Positions 1 to 10,639 of a stretch of DNA of 64,000 bases are shown one piece after another. Source of the stretch: Odiellus spinosus (lineage: Eukaryota > Arthropoda > Arachnida > Opiliones > Phalangiidae); assembly GCA_963920705.1 (NCBI GenBank), contig OY987230.1:18501320-18565319 (forward strand), written 5' to 3'. The position numbers and the translations under genes are program-made. The notes under the pieces were generated by a model. That model was not told the origin of the DNA and made no database searches. It saw nothing but the letters and a program-made list of their open reading frames with translations. Position 1 is the stretch's first letter, and every line of letters starts with the position of its first letter.

Positions 1-995
1 CTGTCACTGGAAGCCTGTTAACGTGGGTTAAACGAAAAACCTTTTAATTAAAACTAAGCTTTCATTTTGACGCAAAAGATCGATTCTTGGCCAAGAAAAT
101 CTTGATTGAAAACGCAATTAATGGATGGGAATTTTTACGACTTCATTATTTCTTTAATTAAATTGAGATCTTAATTATAAAGTTGATTCAGATGTTTTAA
201 TTGCATGGAAGTCTTTTAAACTATTGAATAGGAAAGTTTTCCTGAAAAGATTTTGTTATAAACTAACGTTGGACAACATTAAGTTACTGTATACACCTTT
301 ATTATTTCTTAACTTAATTAAGAGCCTAATTAACTTTTATTCAAATTCAATCCACTTAAGTACTGAAGATATTTAGGAATAGTTGCAGTTCAGCTTAGAA
401 ATTATTTTTCATTGTATCCACTTGGTCGAATGGTTATCAAAAATGGAGTATTTGTCTGACTTATCTTGTATTTTACTTTCCCTTTAACTTTAATAGCTAT
501 GGGGATATTTTGGGGGCCCATTCTTTTTCGTTGATGGGAGCTTATAGTTTTTTTTTTTCTTTTGATTCTTTTGTCTTTTCATTGGTAGGCGGCTTGTTAT
601 TTGCTCGTTACGAGACAGTTATTGTCTTTCCTCTTCGTTTCTTCTTTTCCCTCTCGCTCGGCTGGGCGGCTAAGTTCGCCCACCCTCCTCCCAAAAAAAC
701 TCTTCTTCATTCTCTCAAATGGTTTTCTTACTAATCTGTTTTTTCGCTTCAGGGTTACGTAGGTTGATGGGTGTGAATCAATCCTTTTCTTTTTGCGTTT
801 AGGATGTTTGGGAACGAATAAGTGTTAGCTATCAGTTCAATAATGCGATCTATAGACCCCAATGGGAAAGGAATTTAGCTAAACTAAAACCGGGTTATCC
901 GCGAATCCATTGGATGGTGAGATCGTGTGGGCAGACAAGAATTCTATTTTACGCGGAATATTTCCAGAAAACGTTGATTTACAGTTTTCTCTGGT
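1..995. other. No gene seen
   Basis: AT-rich sequence. A T-rich and C-rich stretch at 550-730 gives a 74-codon open frame that is low-complexity Phe/Ser and not convincing. The only recognised item is the family N fragment at 61-115. Confidence 0.6.
61..115 (-). repeat. Family N inverted-repeat element, fragment
   Basis: Read on the minus strand, this matches the left part of the element at 27904-28021. Both contain GCGTTTTCAAT, then GGCCAAGA, then CTTTTGCGTCAAA in the same order. The second terminal repeat is missing here, so this is one arm only. Confidence 0.55.
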
Positions 996-1093
996 AAAAT
1001 TCACCAGAATTGATACAAAAATTCACGAGAATTGATGGAGAATTTACAAAAATTCACGAGACTTGATAGAGAATTTACAAAAATTCACGAGAC
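996..1093 (+). repeat. 31-bp minisatellite, left part
   Basis: Tandem copies of a 31-bp unit containing TTCACGAGACTTGATAGAG and ATTTACAAAAA. The first units carry AGAATTGAT or GATGG variants. The array is broken by the family D transposon at 1094 and resumes at 1512. Confidence 0.9.
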
Positions 1094-1511
1094 CAGAGGT
1101 ATATAATAACCCCCTTCGGGGGGAAGTATGAAAGGTAGGCAAAATCGACGAACAACAAGTGCCCGGCGTAAATCGCGGCGGATCGACACACCGCTTTACT
1201 CCCAAAAAATAGTTACACCATTTTGAACCTCACTAAATTTTCCCTACGCACACTTCCGGAACTTGCGAGTTGAAGTCAACCTTCGACTCCATTTTAGCAA
1301 ACAGCCTGACTCCTGAGACAGGAAGTTCTAAACACAAATCGAGCCGTCTTGTTTATACAAAGACCATTTACTAGAGTAGCGACATTGAGAAGTCCAGCGC
1401 GAGCTAGTGGCCTAGATAGTCAGCAGCGGGCTCTTGTTGTTCGTGATTTTTAGCATTGGTAGTATAGGGGCTTTCATACTTCCCCCCGAAGGGGGTTATT
1501 ATATACCTCTG
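1094..1511 (+). mobile_element. Family D MITE, copy 1 (7-bp TSD)
   Basis: A 418-bp non-autonomous element with inverted ends of about 41 bp. The ends start CAGAGGTATATAATAA, and each carries a CCCCC-TTCG-GGGGG hairpin just inside. The flanking 7-bp duplication is ACGAGAC. Because the insertion lies in a minisatellite that contains this word, the duplication is less decisive here than at the second copy (12802). The two copies have the same length, opposite orientation and only scattered differences. No coding capacity is visible. The superfamily is not established. Confidence 0.88.
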
Positions 1512-1745
1512 ACGAGACTTGATGGAGAATTTACAAAAATTCACGAGACTTGATAGAGAATTTACAAAAATTCACGAGACTTGATAGATAATTTACAAAA
1601 ATTCACGAGACTTGATAGTGAATTTACAAAAACTCACGAGACTTGATAGAGAATTTACAAAAATTCACGAGACTTGATAGAGAATTTACAAAAATTCACG
1701 AGACTTGATAGATAATTTAATAAAATTCACGTTACTTCGCAGAGA
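1512..1745 (+). repeat. 31-bp minisatellite, right part
   Basis: Continuation of the array at 996-1093 after the family D insertion, about seven units. The last units degrade (AATAAAATTCACGTTACTTCG), which marks the array edge. Confidence 0.9.
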
Positions 1746-2682
1746 ATTTACTAGAATAAAATTCAATACATTCTCAGTACCGGATTTTAAATATATAGGC
1801 AAAGTAGGTAACTGCCTATGGGGCGGGCACAGCCTAGGGCCCCAATAGAGGGGAGAGGAACCCTGAAACTGGCACTGCCCAGGGGCCTCTACGTGGCTTA
1901 ATCAGGCCCTGTATATATCCTGACTCTTTGACCTTATTTGCTAATAACACAGTATTAGATTAAACGGCAGAGGAAGTCTATTGTATTATAGGAATCGATA
2001 TATCACACCGAACGTCAGTCGATCTAAACCGCTGTCTGAATGATCAATTCCCCGCGAAAAACTATACGTTGTATTAAAAAATAAAAGCATCGCGTCATAC
2101 TGGAATCTTTGCTTCTTCTCGCTTGATAGATCGCTCTTATAAAAAAAGAACGTACCTCGACAAATTCCCAACTTTCTCAAAGTTTTACACAACTCTAAAA
2201 GCTATGTGCTTGTGATTATCAACAAAACTTGAATATTTTAGGTTCTACAGAATTAATGAGATTGTAAAGATTCCAAAGAGTCATGTGGCTTGGCAGAGTC
2301 TGTTTAACCGGTCTCTGTACTAACCTTGGGTCGTAAGGTAATCTCCCAAACGTTACCATAACGCCAGTTTATTTGCAGTAAAACCAAAAATTTAAAATTG
2401 AAATTAGGCTTAAAACCAAATACTAGAATTATATACTCTTAATACATAAAAAAAAATTAAAAAATAAAGCTTAAAAATGTTTTTGGAACACATTGAGGTA
2501 ATTCGTAATTAAAATCATGAAATAAATTAACTTAGTTCCATGTTAAAACAACAGGAAATTATCATTCTTAGATTCAAATCCATCAGAAAGTCCAAAAAAA
2601 CAACAAAAAAAAAACGCATTGCATTAATATTTATTTAAGAATCTTTTGCAAGTTCTACAGAAATTCTATTATGAATTATCTT
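1746..2682. other. No gene seen; local GC-rich patch
   Basis: A GC-rich patch at about 1815-1915 stands out from the AT-rich surroundings. It contains the words GGGCCCC, GAGGGGAG and CCCAGGGGCC. It could be an old retroelement fragment, but I could not assign it. The rest is AT-rich with no supported frame. Confidence 0.5.
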
Positions 2683-2730
2683 ATGGTATAATCATGAATG
2701 TATTCATATGAATACATTCATGGTATAATC
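2683..2730. repeat. Perfect 30-bp palindrome between 11-bp direct repeats
   Basis: Positions 2693-2722 form a perfect palindrome centred on CAT|ATG. The word ATGGTATAATC lies on both sides (2683-2693 and 2720-2730), in direct orientation. It resembles a tiny foldback insertion or an expanded inverted duplication. Confidence 0.8.
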
Positions 2731-3223
2731 GAAGCAAAAATAGATCTAATAATTCCGTGCTAATCACTAGAATCTTCTATTATTTTCCCCCTAAAACCGG
2801 CTTTAATATAAATGTGCAAATACTGAAATTACAAACACATTGGGCAACGTGTTCCGTAGTATAAAAAATTCTATAGGGAATCCTTAGTCCCGCTATGGGC
2901 CACGACTACATATTTCGCGCAAAATCCCGTAATGAGTAGGAATTTAGTAGATATACTACTGTCCCCCACCGGCCTCCCCCTTCTTCCCCGATTGAAGAAC
3001 ATTCGACCAGTGTTCTACGCCACGTTAACTTCACGCGTTTCGTCCAGCTTACCCCGAAATCAAATTCTAATAAAATCGCGTTTAAATTAGCGTAAGTGTC
3101 CGAATGTTACGACTAGAAGAAGCCAGAACTATCGCGGATTATTGACAAGATAAAATTAACTACTCGCGTTTAATTAAAATTGCGGGAAAATTGGATATTG
3201 AAAGACCTATTTTTTGTGATCAG
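2731..3223. other. No gene seen upstream of candidate exon
   Basis: Mixed-composition sequence with several CpG-containing words at 2900-3170 and a C-rich run at 2961-2990. If the frame at 3224 is an exon, this would be intron or 5' flank. The polypyrimidine stretch at 3209-3223 would be its acceptor. Confidence 0.5.
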
Positions 3224-3372
3224 CCTAGCAACAGGCGACCTCCGGGATTTCCCCCGCTACCCAAGAAACTTTTAATTGCCTTTCAATTGGATGCAAATCG
3301 AGTGTTACAGTTCGGATTTTATGGTCAAAAATGCTTCAACTATCTGGCCAAAGGATACCGAAGCATTTTTGG
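3224..3372 (+). CDS. Candidate internal exon, faintly cytochrome P450-like
   Basis: An open frame is bounded by an acceptor-like CTATTTTTTGTGATCAG and a strong donor-like GG|GTGAGT. It covers about 50 codons. The translation begins with a basic, proline-rich stretch (PSNRRPPGFPPLP) and ends with YLAKGYRSIFG about 35 residues later. In microsomal P450s of the CYP2 clan, a PPGP-type hinge follows the membrane anchor. A K-Y-G-x-I-F-type stretch comes some 30-35 residues after that, so the layout is similar. Against this, the usual IGN motif after the hinge is absent, the Gly after the Tyr is Arg, no upstream anchor exon was found, and a downstream acceptor at about 3404 would give an early stop. 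It could be a decayed P450 exon, another protein, or chance. Confidence 0.2.
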
Positions 3373-3820
3373 GTGAGTTTTTATTCAACGTGTTTTATTT
3401 TTAGGTAGTATTTTGTTGTGTTGTGAACTTGATTCGCGGTGTCGACTGATGTTAGGCTTAGCGGTTAGCCCCAGAGCGCCTCTACGGTTTACGCCGCTGC
3501 CGCAATATTTAGGCGCCATTTTTTTCCGCTAAGTAACGAAGACGGGATGGAAAGGGGGTTTGTGGAGGGGGGGGGGATGGAAAACAGGATTGTGGGGGAT
3601 GGAAATTCTTTCAGAAGGATTTTTCGTTTTTTTTCACGCTGCGAAAGGTTGAGTCGAGCCAGAGCGCTCGGTAGTGATAATTATTATTGAGAAGGGATAT
3701 TGGGAAAATTTTCAAGGGTGAAATTAAATATATTTAGGCATATATTTCTAAAATAAAACATTAAATGTTTAGTGGTTTAATTAAACATGTTGACTAAATT
3801 AATTAACTAAATACGATACG
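3373..3820. other. No gene seen; G-rich degenerate repeat
   Basis: A purine-rich stretch at about 3540-3610 repeats GGGATGGAAA-like words three times around a run of ten G. The rest has no supported frame. Confidence 0.55.
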
Positions 3821-4250
3821 TTTAGGGTTTTTTTTAAATTGAATCGGTTTAGGGTTTTTTTTTTTTATAAATTGAATCGGTTTAGGGTTTTTTTAATTGA
3901 ATCGGTTTAGGGTTTTTTTAATTGAATCGGTTTAGGGTTTTTTTTTTTTTAATTGAATCGGTTTAGGTTTTTTTTTTTTAATTGAATCGGTTTAGGTTTT
4001 TTTTTATTTAATTGAATCGGTTTAGGTTTTTTTTTTTATTTAATTGAATCGGTTTAGGTTTTTTTTTAATTGAATCGGTTTAGGTTTTTTTTTAATTGAA
4101 TCGGTTTAGGGTTTTTTTTTTTTTAATTGAGTCGGTTTAGGGTTTTTTTTTTTTTAATTGAGTCGGTTTAGGGGTTTTTTTTTAATTGAATCGGTTTAGG
4201 GATATTTAATTGACTCAGTTAGGGGTTTAGGGATTTTTTAATTGGGTCGA
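3821..4250 (+). repeat. TTTAGGG / poly-T minisatellite
   Basis: About 16 units of roughly 23-31 bp, each of the form TTGAATCGGTTTAGG(G) followed by a T-run of variable length. Length variation is confined mostly to the T-run. Each unit includes TTTAGG or TTTAGGG, but the heptamer is never in direct tandem, so this is a minisatellite and not a telomere tract. Confidence 0.92.
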
Positions 4251-4805
4251 AACCAGGGTAACCAAATTAGTTCGCCACTATACGAAGCTGGTTTTATAGG
4301 TTTTTTAATATATAAATTACAAAATTATTAATATTTTCTACAGTTTTAAGCTCTTTATTTTCAATACGTAGTCTAACCAACTTGAATTTTATTTTTTTCA
4401 TAATCTTGGGAATCTTAGCTTTCCTTCTGTGTTTTTACGTACATGGTTTGTGCAAAACCTCATTTTTTTCTCACCGTTTCATTTTCTTACCGTTACGTAA
4501 TAAGGGTAGTATAGGATTATGAAAAAGATCACGTTTTCCTGAAAGATTCTTAGCTAGCTTGCTAAGCACGCCTTTTCTTTATTTTTTGACGCGAAAATGG
4601 GAATTTTATAACGAGGTTGGAAACAACAGCTGATCTTTTTCTTCTTATTTTAGCTCTCTAGGGCCTCCTTCGTAAACTTTTTTCTTACTTCAATATTGTT
4701 TTTGCTTTATATTAAGTTTTAAGTTACGTATTATGCACTCATCTTAATGGGATTTTTTATATGTTATATAGTAGGGGTATAATAGCGTTATAATACAATA
4801 TTGGT
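4251..4805. other. No gene seen
   Basis: AT-rich flank between the TTTAGGG array and a TTAA-flanked transposon fragment. Nothing recognised. Confidence 0.6.
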
Positions 4806-4998
4806 TTAAAGGGATAATGCAACCTAACAAGTGATTTTTAATCCATTCCTTATCGGTTCATCAGTAAGAAAAATTACAAAAATATTAAACTAGATATAAA
4901 TTTAAAATTTACCCAGAAATTAGGCTTAGCTGGATTCATGAAGATCCTGATTTCCTCGCGTATAAGGGCAGCAACCAATCGAATCTTGAGATCTCGCC
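4806..4998 (+). mobile_element. Family B TTAA element, left-half fragment
   Basis: Starts TTAAAGGGATAATGCAACC and follows the left half of the complete B copies at 17251 and 36931, including the AATATTAAACTAGA and GGCTTAGCTGGATTCATG stretches. It stops at the central hairpin, where a family C left end begins directly. The right half is missing. Confidence 0.75.
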
Positions 4999-5050
4999 TT
5001 AAAGGGAGAATGAAAGACCAAAACAACCTATTTTATTTTTTTTCGATTGA
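4999..5050 (+). mobile_element. Family C TTAA element, left-end fragment
   Basis: TTAAAGGGAGAATGAAAGAC with the following CAAAACAACCTATTTTA matches the left end of the complete element at 15362. It abuts the truncated B half in the same orientation. This is either a nested insertion that lost its right side or an end-swapped chimera. Confidence 0.65.
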
Positions 5051-5123
5051 GACCTCTTTGAAATTGGGTTAGTCCATTTCTTTCGTTAATTTCCATGGGA
5101 GCATATTGAAATGAAACTTAAAA

Positions 5124-5433
5124 CCATGGATTAATCAACCTCACAGTGATAATTCACTCTGGTAAAATGATTGTTCGAATCGCACCCTGGTGACAAAAAT
5201 TGTCTCTACACCGGAAGTTTCTAGCTACCGATACACGGGGTGAAATATTGAAGGGGGGAAAAACCCTAAAGCAGACGATGCTCTCATGGATTACTTCCGG
5301 ATTTGTATCGGTAAGGGGGTAAATTTGAGGGGCCGGATAAAATGTCTGGCAGCCATGTTTGAAACAAACATCTTCAACTACTTAGCAAATCGTACCAAAG
5401 TGAATTATCTCTGTGAGGTTGATTAATCCATGG
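5124..5433. mobile_element. Family L inverted-repeat element, 310 bp
   Basis: Terminal inverted repeats of about 40 bp run CCATGGATTAATCAACC to GGTTGATTAATCCATGG. The word TAAAA sits on both outer sides as a possible 5-bp duplication. Inside, CCGGAAGT at 5211-5218 and ACTTCCGG at 5293-5300 form a second inverted pair near matching ACCGATA and TATCGGT words. No coding capacity. Superfamily unassigned; only one copy seen here. Confidence 0.75.
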
Positions 5434-6130
5434 TAAAACCAACGTCACGTAATAGGTGAGAACTGCCTGGCGTCTTTTTTAACTTAATAAAACTTGAATT
5501 CGTGCATTTGGCGCGAGATCAATGTGACACGGCCCTAATCGAGTCGGGCTGCGTGTCTAAATTAAATTATGCAACTTCAAAATATTACTTGTATCTTCTT
5601 GTCAAAGAAAATAAGTCGGTTTTAAAGTTTGGGAAAATTGTCAGAAGTTAATATATCACAATAAATACGGTATAGACAGAAGACCGAGATTTTTATTTTT
5701 GACGGTTACCTCCCGAAAAATTAGGAATTCATACATTTTGGATTCTTATAGTCCCGGATGGATAGCCAGGGAGCGGTAGAAAAGGTCATATACTGTAAGA
5801 TTCCAAAAAGATAAATTTCTTGAATAATATACAAAGCTCCGTTCGTTTCCATAGTTACGAAAGCATCGGTGATACGCTCTCCTAAGAGATTTCTTAACCC
5901 CTCTTTCCCCTTACGGGTATCCTCGAGTTTGAGAAAGCGCGCGAAGCTTTCCCCGCCAAAATGTACTTTACGAGAGAAAGATATTATATCCCTGTGAAAA
6001 CAATATGGTCGATATATATGATGATATTATGGTACTGTTGTTTCAAAAACAAGGTATACATATACTTAATTTCACCTCGAGTTGACAGCAGACGCTGAGC
6101 TATTCTTCCTTCATTTCTAATAGCGAATGG
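5434..6130. other. No gene seen; small hairpin
   Basis: An imperfect hairpin at about 5524-5557 pairs GACACGGCCC with GGGCTGCGTGTC. No frame or other repeat is supported. Confidence 0.55.
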
Positions 6131-6465
6131 CAGAAGCCGATGAAACCCTCCTTTGAAGTCTATTACTCCCTGGTCTTGTCTACCCCTCTCTGTATGGGTT
6201 AGTTTCAAAAAGCGCGATTTGTACGCCTCCTAACGGTAGATATTTTCGGAGCGGAAGTTCGTCGAGCGAATATATCTAGCAGCCTTGGAGTTCGTCAAAA
6301 AAACGTCGTCGTTTCTGGAGAGAGAATTTCCAATTTTCCGTAGACAGGGGGTTTGAAGTAGGACCCCTCCGATCTCGTAAAATTGAGAATTTTACCCATA
6401 CAGAGAGGAGCGCTATATGGAACATAAGAGTAGTAGACTTCAAAGGAGGGTTTCATCTACTTCTG
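6131..6465 (+). mobile_element. Family A MITE, copy 1
   Basis: Family A elements are 326-344 bp with imperfect inverted ends of about 75 bp. The outer part reads CAGAAG(CC or TA)GATGAAACCC, then TTTGAAGTCTA. An inner match is CTCTCTGTATGGGT. Plus orientation here means the end carrying GTCTTGTCTACCCC is on the left. This copy has ends CC/TA and a perfect 7-bp duplication, CGAATGG. The 60-77-codon open frames found in several copies lie on both strands and in several frames, so they are not evidence of a protein. Confidence 0.93.
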
Positions 6466-8812
6466 CGAATGGTTAAGCTCTAGGCTCTGTCTAGCAATTT
6501 CTTTCTGTTCCACTGATTGGGTAATTTAATTTAAATGTTTTGTCGTTTACACAATATTTATTACGACCATGTAAACTCGACTTTATATTTGCATATGTAT
6601 AAGGAATTTAGATTTTATGGTCTTTTAAGTTCCTAGACCTTTCAAAATCTCCCTTTAATTTGAAGAGGAGCTTTAATCCTTTCGTTGGGGAGGCGGTTGA
6701 TTGGTGGAATAGATTTATACAACGTCGTGTAGTTAATTTGACTAATTAATTAATTTAATTAATGAATTTATCCATCGCGCAAAATTAGGGGATTATAAAA
6801 TGGGGTTAATCTCTGACCCCTTAACCTTATAATTACTACTACACGGTTTTAACTGAAATAAGAATTTGGGTCCTTGCAATTATGTGTATGAATACTTTAT
6901 TACAAACGTTTTAAAACAAGTATTTTAGGTTAGAAACTTAGATTAGACCTTAACTCCTATTTATAATCCATTTCAGTGTTATATTTAGGATTAGTGTGCG
7001 TGGTTTCCTCCTTTTCTCTCTCGTTCATTGACAATTGTTCCAATTCTTTTTCTATTTTGTCGGATTCCGTCGTCCCTCGCAGCATCCTGCACCCTTTGTC
7101 AATTTGTTTATTCATTAGTGTATTGTTTTAAGCGCCCATCTTCTCAACTAAGCCGCCCCGAATGCATCCGGCGTGAAGGGGCTTGGGAAAGACCTTTCTT
7201 CAACCGTAGATTGCAATGTAGCCAAAGCTGAGTCGTATTAACGCGTAATATCTAAACTCTTAGGGTATAAAATAAGTTTAGAAAACTAAAATCGTACGGA
7301 ATGATAATCGAAATCCGTTTGAGTTTTCATTTCCTATAAAGTTACACTTACTTAAATTCAAGCAACCGTATCTGGGGACATAGAGCTAACTTTAAATGAT
7401 TTCAAAAATTAGTTGGAAATGGAATGAACTGGTTTCAAAGAGGGCAGGAATTTAACAACAGTGTTGACTGAACTATTTTTATTGTAAATAAGGTTTAATA
7501 TTTTGTATTAATACGCCTTAGATTTCGCTGTAGTTTCCAGTTACTTTTAATCAAAAAGGGAAAATAAATATAATTCTAGCGTAAGCCGATGTTTGTGTTG
7601 CTGGTTAGTTAGGTATGAAAAGGTAAATATTAAGCCTATTTGTCTTATATTACGGTGAGAATTGTTTGAGTTCTAATTTTGCCCAACGCCGATACTCAAG
7701 ACTCTAATTGTACGAATTCTTTTAAAGGGCAAGTGAATGTCTCTCAATTGCGCAAAAGAAAAGAAGTGAATTTTATTTATAAATTCGAGTAATCTTTTAT
7801 TTTGACAGGGAATAGCTACACCAAAATGTCTCACACCGAAAAAGCTTTCGGACGTAGTATATCCACAGGTCAGAGACAAAAACTATTCTTTATTCGCAAC
7901 CGAAACGCCGTCTGCTAAGGTTTTATCTTAATATGTAAAAAACTAAACTTTTCATAGGGATAACACATTAGCAGACGATATTTTGGTCACGATTATACAA
8001 AGATGAATTGTGCAACGTGTTAGCGATTAGAATTTGTTAACCCTTTTATATTAAGGGCAGAAAAAGTAGGTCCTTTGGGTTTAGTTAAGTGTTTTGCCCG
8101 GGAATAGATAATCTAGAGAGAAGTTGTTTGAGTTAATTAATATTTGATGCACAAAGGGCAAATGGACGGTAATAATTGAACTTATAAAACTATCCATCCA
8201 ATTAATACTTCAAAGAAGTCGAACAGTGAAAGATTCTCATGACAAGGTGATGCAAATACCTTTTCCCATCCTTGGAACCAACATAAACAGGCGTTAAAAA
8301 AAATGGAAATTATTCAATTTAATTAAAATTAATTATTAAAAGACGATTATTAGATAGAAAAATAATGGAGCATATTGGTAATCGCCATCGAAACAATGAA
8401 GGTGCTATATCCATAATTTATCCACTTTAACTTTTATTTTACGTTTCACTTTGCCAGGAAATCCCTCGAAAACTTTCAAAACTTGATTGGTCATTCTTTA
8501 AAGAAAAATGTAATGTTCTAAATCTTTTCTAACCCTTTTTTTTTAATCTCAAAATTTCATTACCGTCGGCTTTTGCGAAATTTAAAACTCATCGAACTTC
8601 CCTCTAGATATTGATTAAAAAGTGGGTGCGTATTTTTATCCCCTTGACCTTTTTCTCCTTAGCTTTTTAACCAGTCTGTCCGTCCCATCCATTTTAAAAG
8701 CCAAGGAATTTTAAATTAAAACATTTAGTGAACTGTAGGCATAGTAATTATATTTTGAATCGTTTTTTTAACGATATCTCCGAAAATGCTTATCAATTTT
8801 CATTTGTAATAT
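6466..8812. other. No gene seen
   Basis: More than 2.3 kb without a recognised element. A 67-codon frame at 7028-7231 and a 68-codon minus frame at 7673-7879 have no motif and no convincing splice context. A possible family resemblance is the word AAAGGGCAAGTGAA at about 7725, which also occurs in the foldback at 22564. Confidence 0.55.
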
Positions 8813-9147
8813 CAGAAGCCGATGAAACCCTCCTTTGAAGTCTACTACTCCAATGTTCCATATAGCGCTTCTCTCTGTATGGGTAAAATTCCCAATTTTA
8901 CGAGATCGGAGGGGTCCTACTTCATACCCCCCTGTCTACGCAAAATTGGAAATTCTCTCTCTCCACAAACGACGACGTTTTTTGACGAACACCGAGGCTG
9001 CTAGAGATACTCGCTCGACGAACTCCCGCTCCGAAAATATCTACCGTTAGGAGGCGTACGGATTGCGCCTTTTGAGAATAACCCATACAGAGGGGTAGAC
9101 AAGGCCCGGGAGTAATAGACTTCAAAGGAGGGTTTCATCGGCTTCTG
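8813..9147 (-). mobile_element. Family A MITE, copy 2
   Basis: Full-length, minus orientation, both ends of the CC type. Perfect 7-bp duplication GTAATAT. The interior carries the TTATTCTCAAAAGGCGC variant (minus strand) shared with the copies at 43972 and 55186. Confidence 0.93.
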
Positions 9148-9745
9148 GTAATATATGAAAAATTCTTGATAGCAAACCCAAAATTAGATTTTCTGTTAGA
9201 TTTTTAATTGCAATTTTTATTTAAGCCTAATTTGTGAATGACCCTCAACGGTCTTTATGAAAATGTCTTTAAGAACTGCTTGACGCGGCTATACTAGTAT
9301 TACGAGAAGGGTTGTCAAAAGGGTCAAATTTGAGGCGGATTGATACATCATATTACATCTTATAGATGAAAAAGTAGTATTTGCCAATTGCTCTTGTATA
9401 CGAGCTGATTAGGCGTTTTTTTAGTCTTCTTAAGAAATCTATAATATCTGCTTTCACGAATTTTTGAATAGGACCCTCGCGAACGCTTCAATCTTTCACG
9501 AAGCTTCCTATTCATGAATGAGGACGAAAATTCAAAGTCTAAAACTTCTAAAGAGAGCGCGGATTTTCTAACTTCCTGATTATGTAAATTCAAAAACAAA
9601 ATCGATAACATCAACGTCAGCTTTTTGACCAAGAACGTTTTTTGGCCCGTCGTGTTATATTCAGTCTGTTTTCGTATAAGAATTACTAATCTATATATTG
9701 ATAAAGAAATTAAATTTTAATTATCAGACTCAGTTTAATATTCAG
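9148..9745. other. No gene seen; family P motif inside
   Basis: Apart from the family P motif at 9332-9400 nothing is recognised. A 90-codon minus frame at 9360-9632 is Lys/Ser/Leu-rich, has no motif, and overlaps the repeat. Confidence 0.5.
9332..9400 (+). repeat. Family P dispersed repeat, copy 1
   Basis: GAGGCGGATTGATACATCAT followed about 25 bp later by GAAAAAGTAGTATTTGCCAA. Related stretches occur at 10541, 20976, 31521 and 47452, all on the plus strand. Boundaries are unclear and no terminal repeats are seen. Confidence 0.55.
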
Positions 9746-9961
9746 CAGGGTTGCCACAGGTCAGGGAATTTGAAAATGAACCAAAAAGATCAGGGAAAAG
9801 TCGGGTAATTTTAAGATATTTCAAGACGTCAGGATTACCATATAAAAGGTTAAAAATTGGGTAGTATTAGCTGAAACGGTCAGGGAAAATCGTTGGGAAA
9901 GGTCAGGGAAAAACCTGGGAAAGTCAGGGAATTTGAATCTGAAATAACTGTGGCAACCCTG
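9746..9961. mobile_element. Family H hAT5-like MITE, 216 bp
   Basis: Ends are CAGGGTTGCCACAG and CTGTGGCAACCCTG, flanked by a 5-bp duplication, TTCAG. The interior repeats GTCAGGGAA-type words several times (GGTCAGGGAATTTGAA, AAAGTCAGGGAATTTGAA). The CAGGG start fits the hAT terminal pattern. A 5-bp duplication is what is reported for the hAT5 lineage, so that assignment is an inference from ends and target size only. Confidence 0.82.
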
Positions 9962-9995
9962 TTCAGTAAAATTCATTTTAATCCATTCATTTTTA

Positions 9996-10027
9996 ATTAG
10001 AAATGGCGATCATTCGTCATTTCTAAT
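9996..10027. repeat. Short hairpin
   Basis: ATTAGAAATG at 9996-10005 pairs perfectly with CATTTCTAAT at 10018-10027 around a 12-base loop. It lies 35 bp beyond the H element and may be an unrelated small foldback. Confidence 0.6.
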
Positions 10028-10639
10028 CATTGCAATGTGAAGAGTTTCTCGAATAGACGTTTTTTGGTCACGGTGATTCCGAAAATAAACGAAACTAGTT
10101 CATAATTATTCGTTTAAAGTCCAAGATATTTTCTGAGACTGGGTTGCAATTTACTGTAATAATAGTGGATCACTTCTGCCTTTATCTCCTTCTGATGTTA
10201 ACTGAAAAGAAAAAAATGATATGGCTTCATATAGAATTGGAAACTAGATGGGAATGACTATCTTCTCGCTTCATTAGACTCCTTTATATCCCTCCTTCTC
10301 GCTCCACTCTTTCTTATAAGAAAACCGCTGCGCCAATAATCTCGATAAACACACCATATACTATATAGCTTAACTCCCACATATTATCTTTCAACTTGCG
10401 TTGTCAGTAGGCATAAACATACAGTAACTTTATATCTATGATCTGTTAGTAGTAGATGATTCGCGGAGCGTAGCTACTCGCGTACTGAAAGACTATATGA
10501 TTGCCTGTCTATCTTGTCTCTTTATATATAAATTTAGTCGGGAGCGAATTGATACATAATGTAAAAACTTCATTGGGAAAAAAGTAGTCCATGTAACCTT
10601 GAACTGTGGGTCAAAACCAGCATGATCGCATGATGATAG
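10028..10639. other. No gene seen; family P motif inside
   Basis: No supported frame. It contains a family P copy at 10541-10612. Confidence 0.5.
10541..10612 (+). repeat. Family P dispersed repeat, copy 2
   Basis: GGAGCGAATTGATACATAAT, then TTGGGAAAAAAGTAGTCCAT, aligning over about 70 bp with the copies at 20976 and 31521. Confidence 0.55.

Noticed and set aside
3821-4250. Telomere tract from TTTAGGG words
   Set aside because: The heptamer is never in direct tandem. The unit is a 23-31 bp minisatellite with T-runs.
5170-5200. tRNA gene suggested by GTTCGAATCGC
   Set aside because: No matching A box or cloverleaf could be laid out around it; it lies in the L element's left half.
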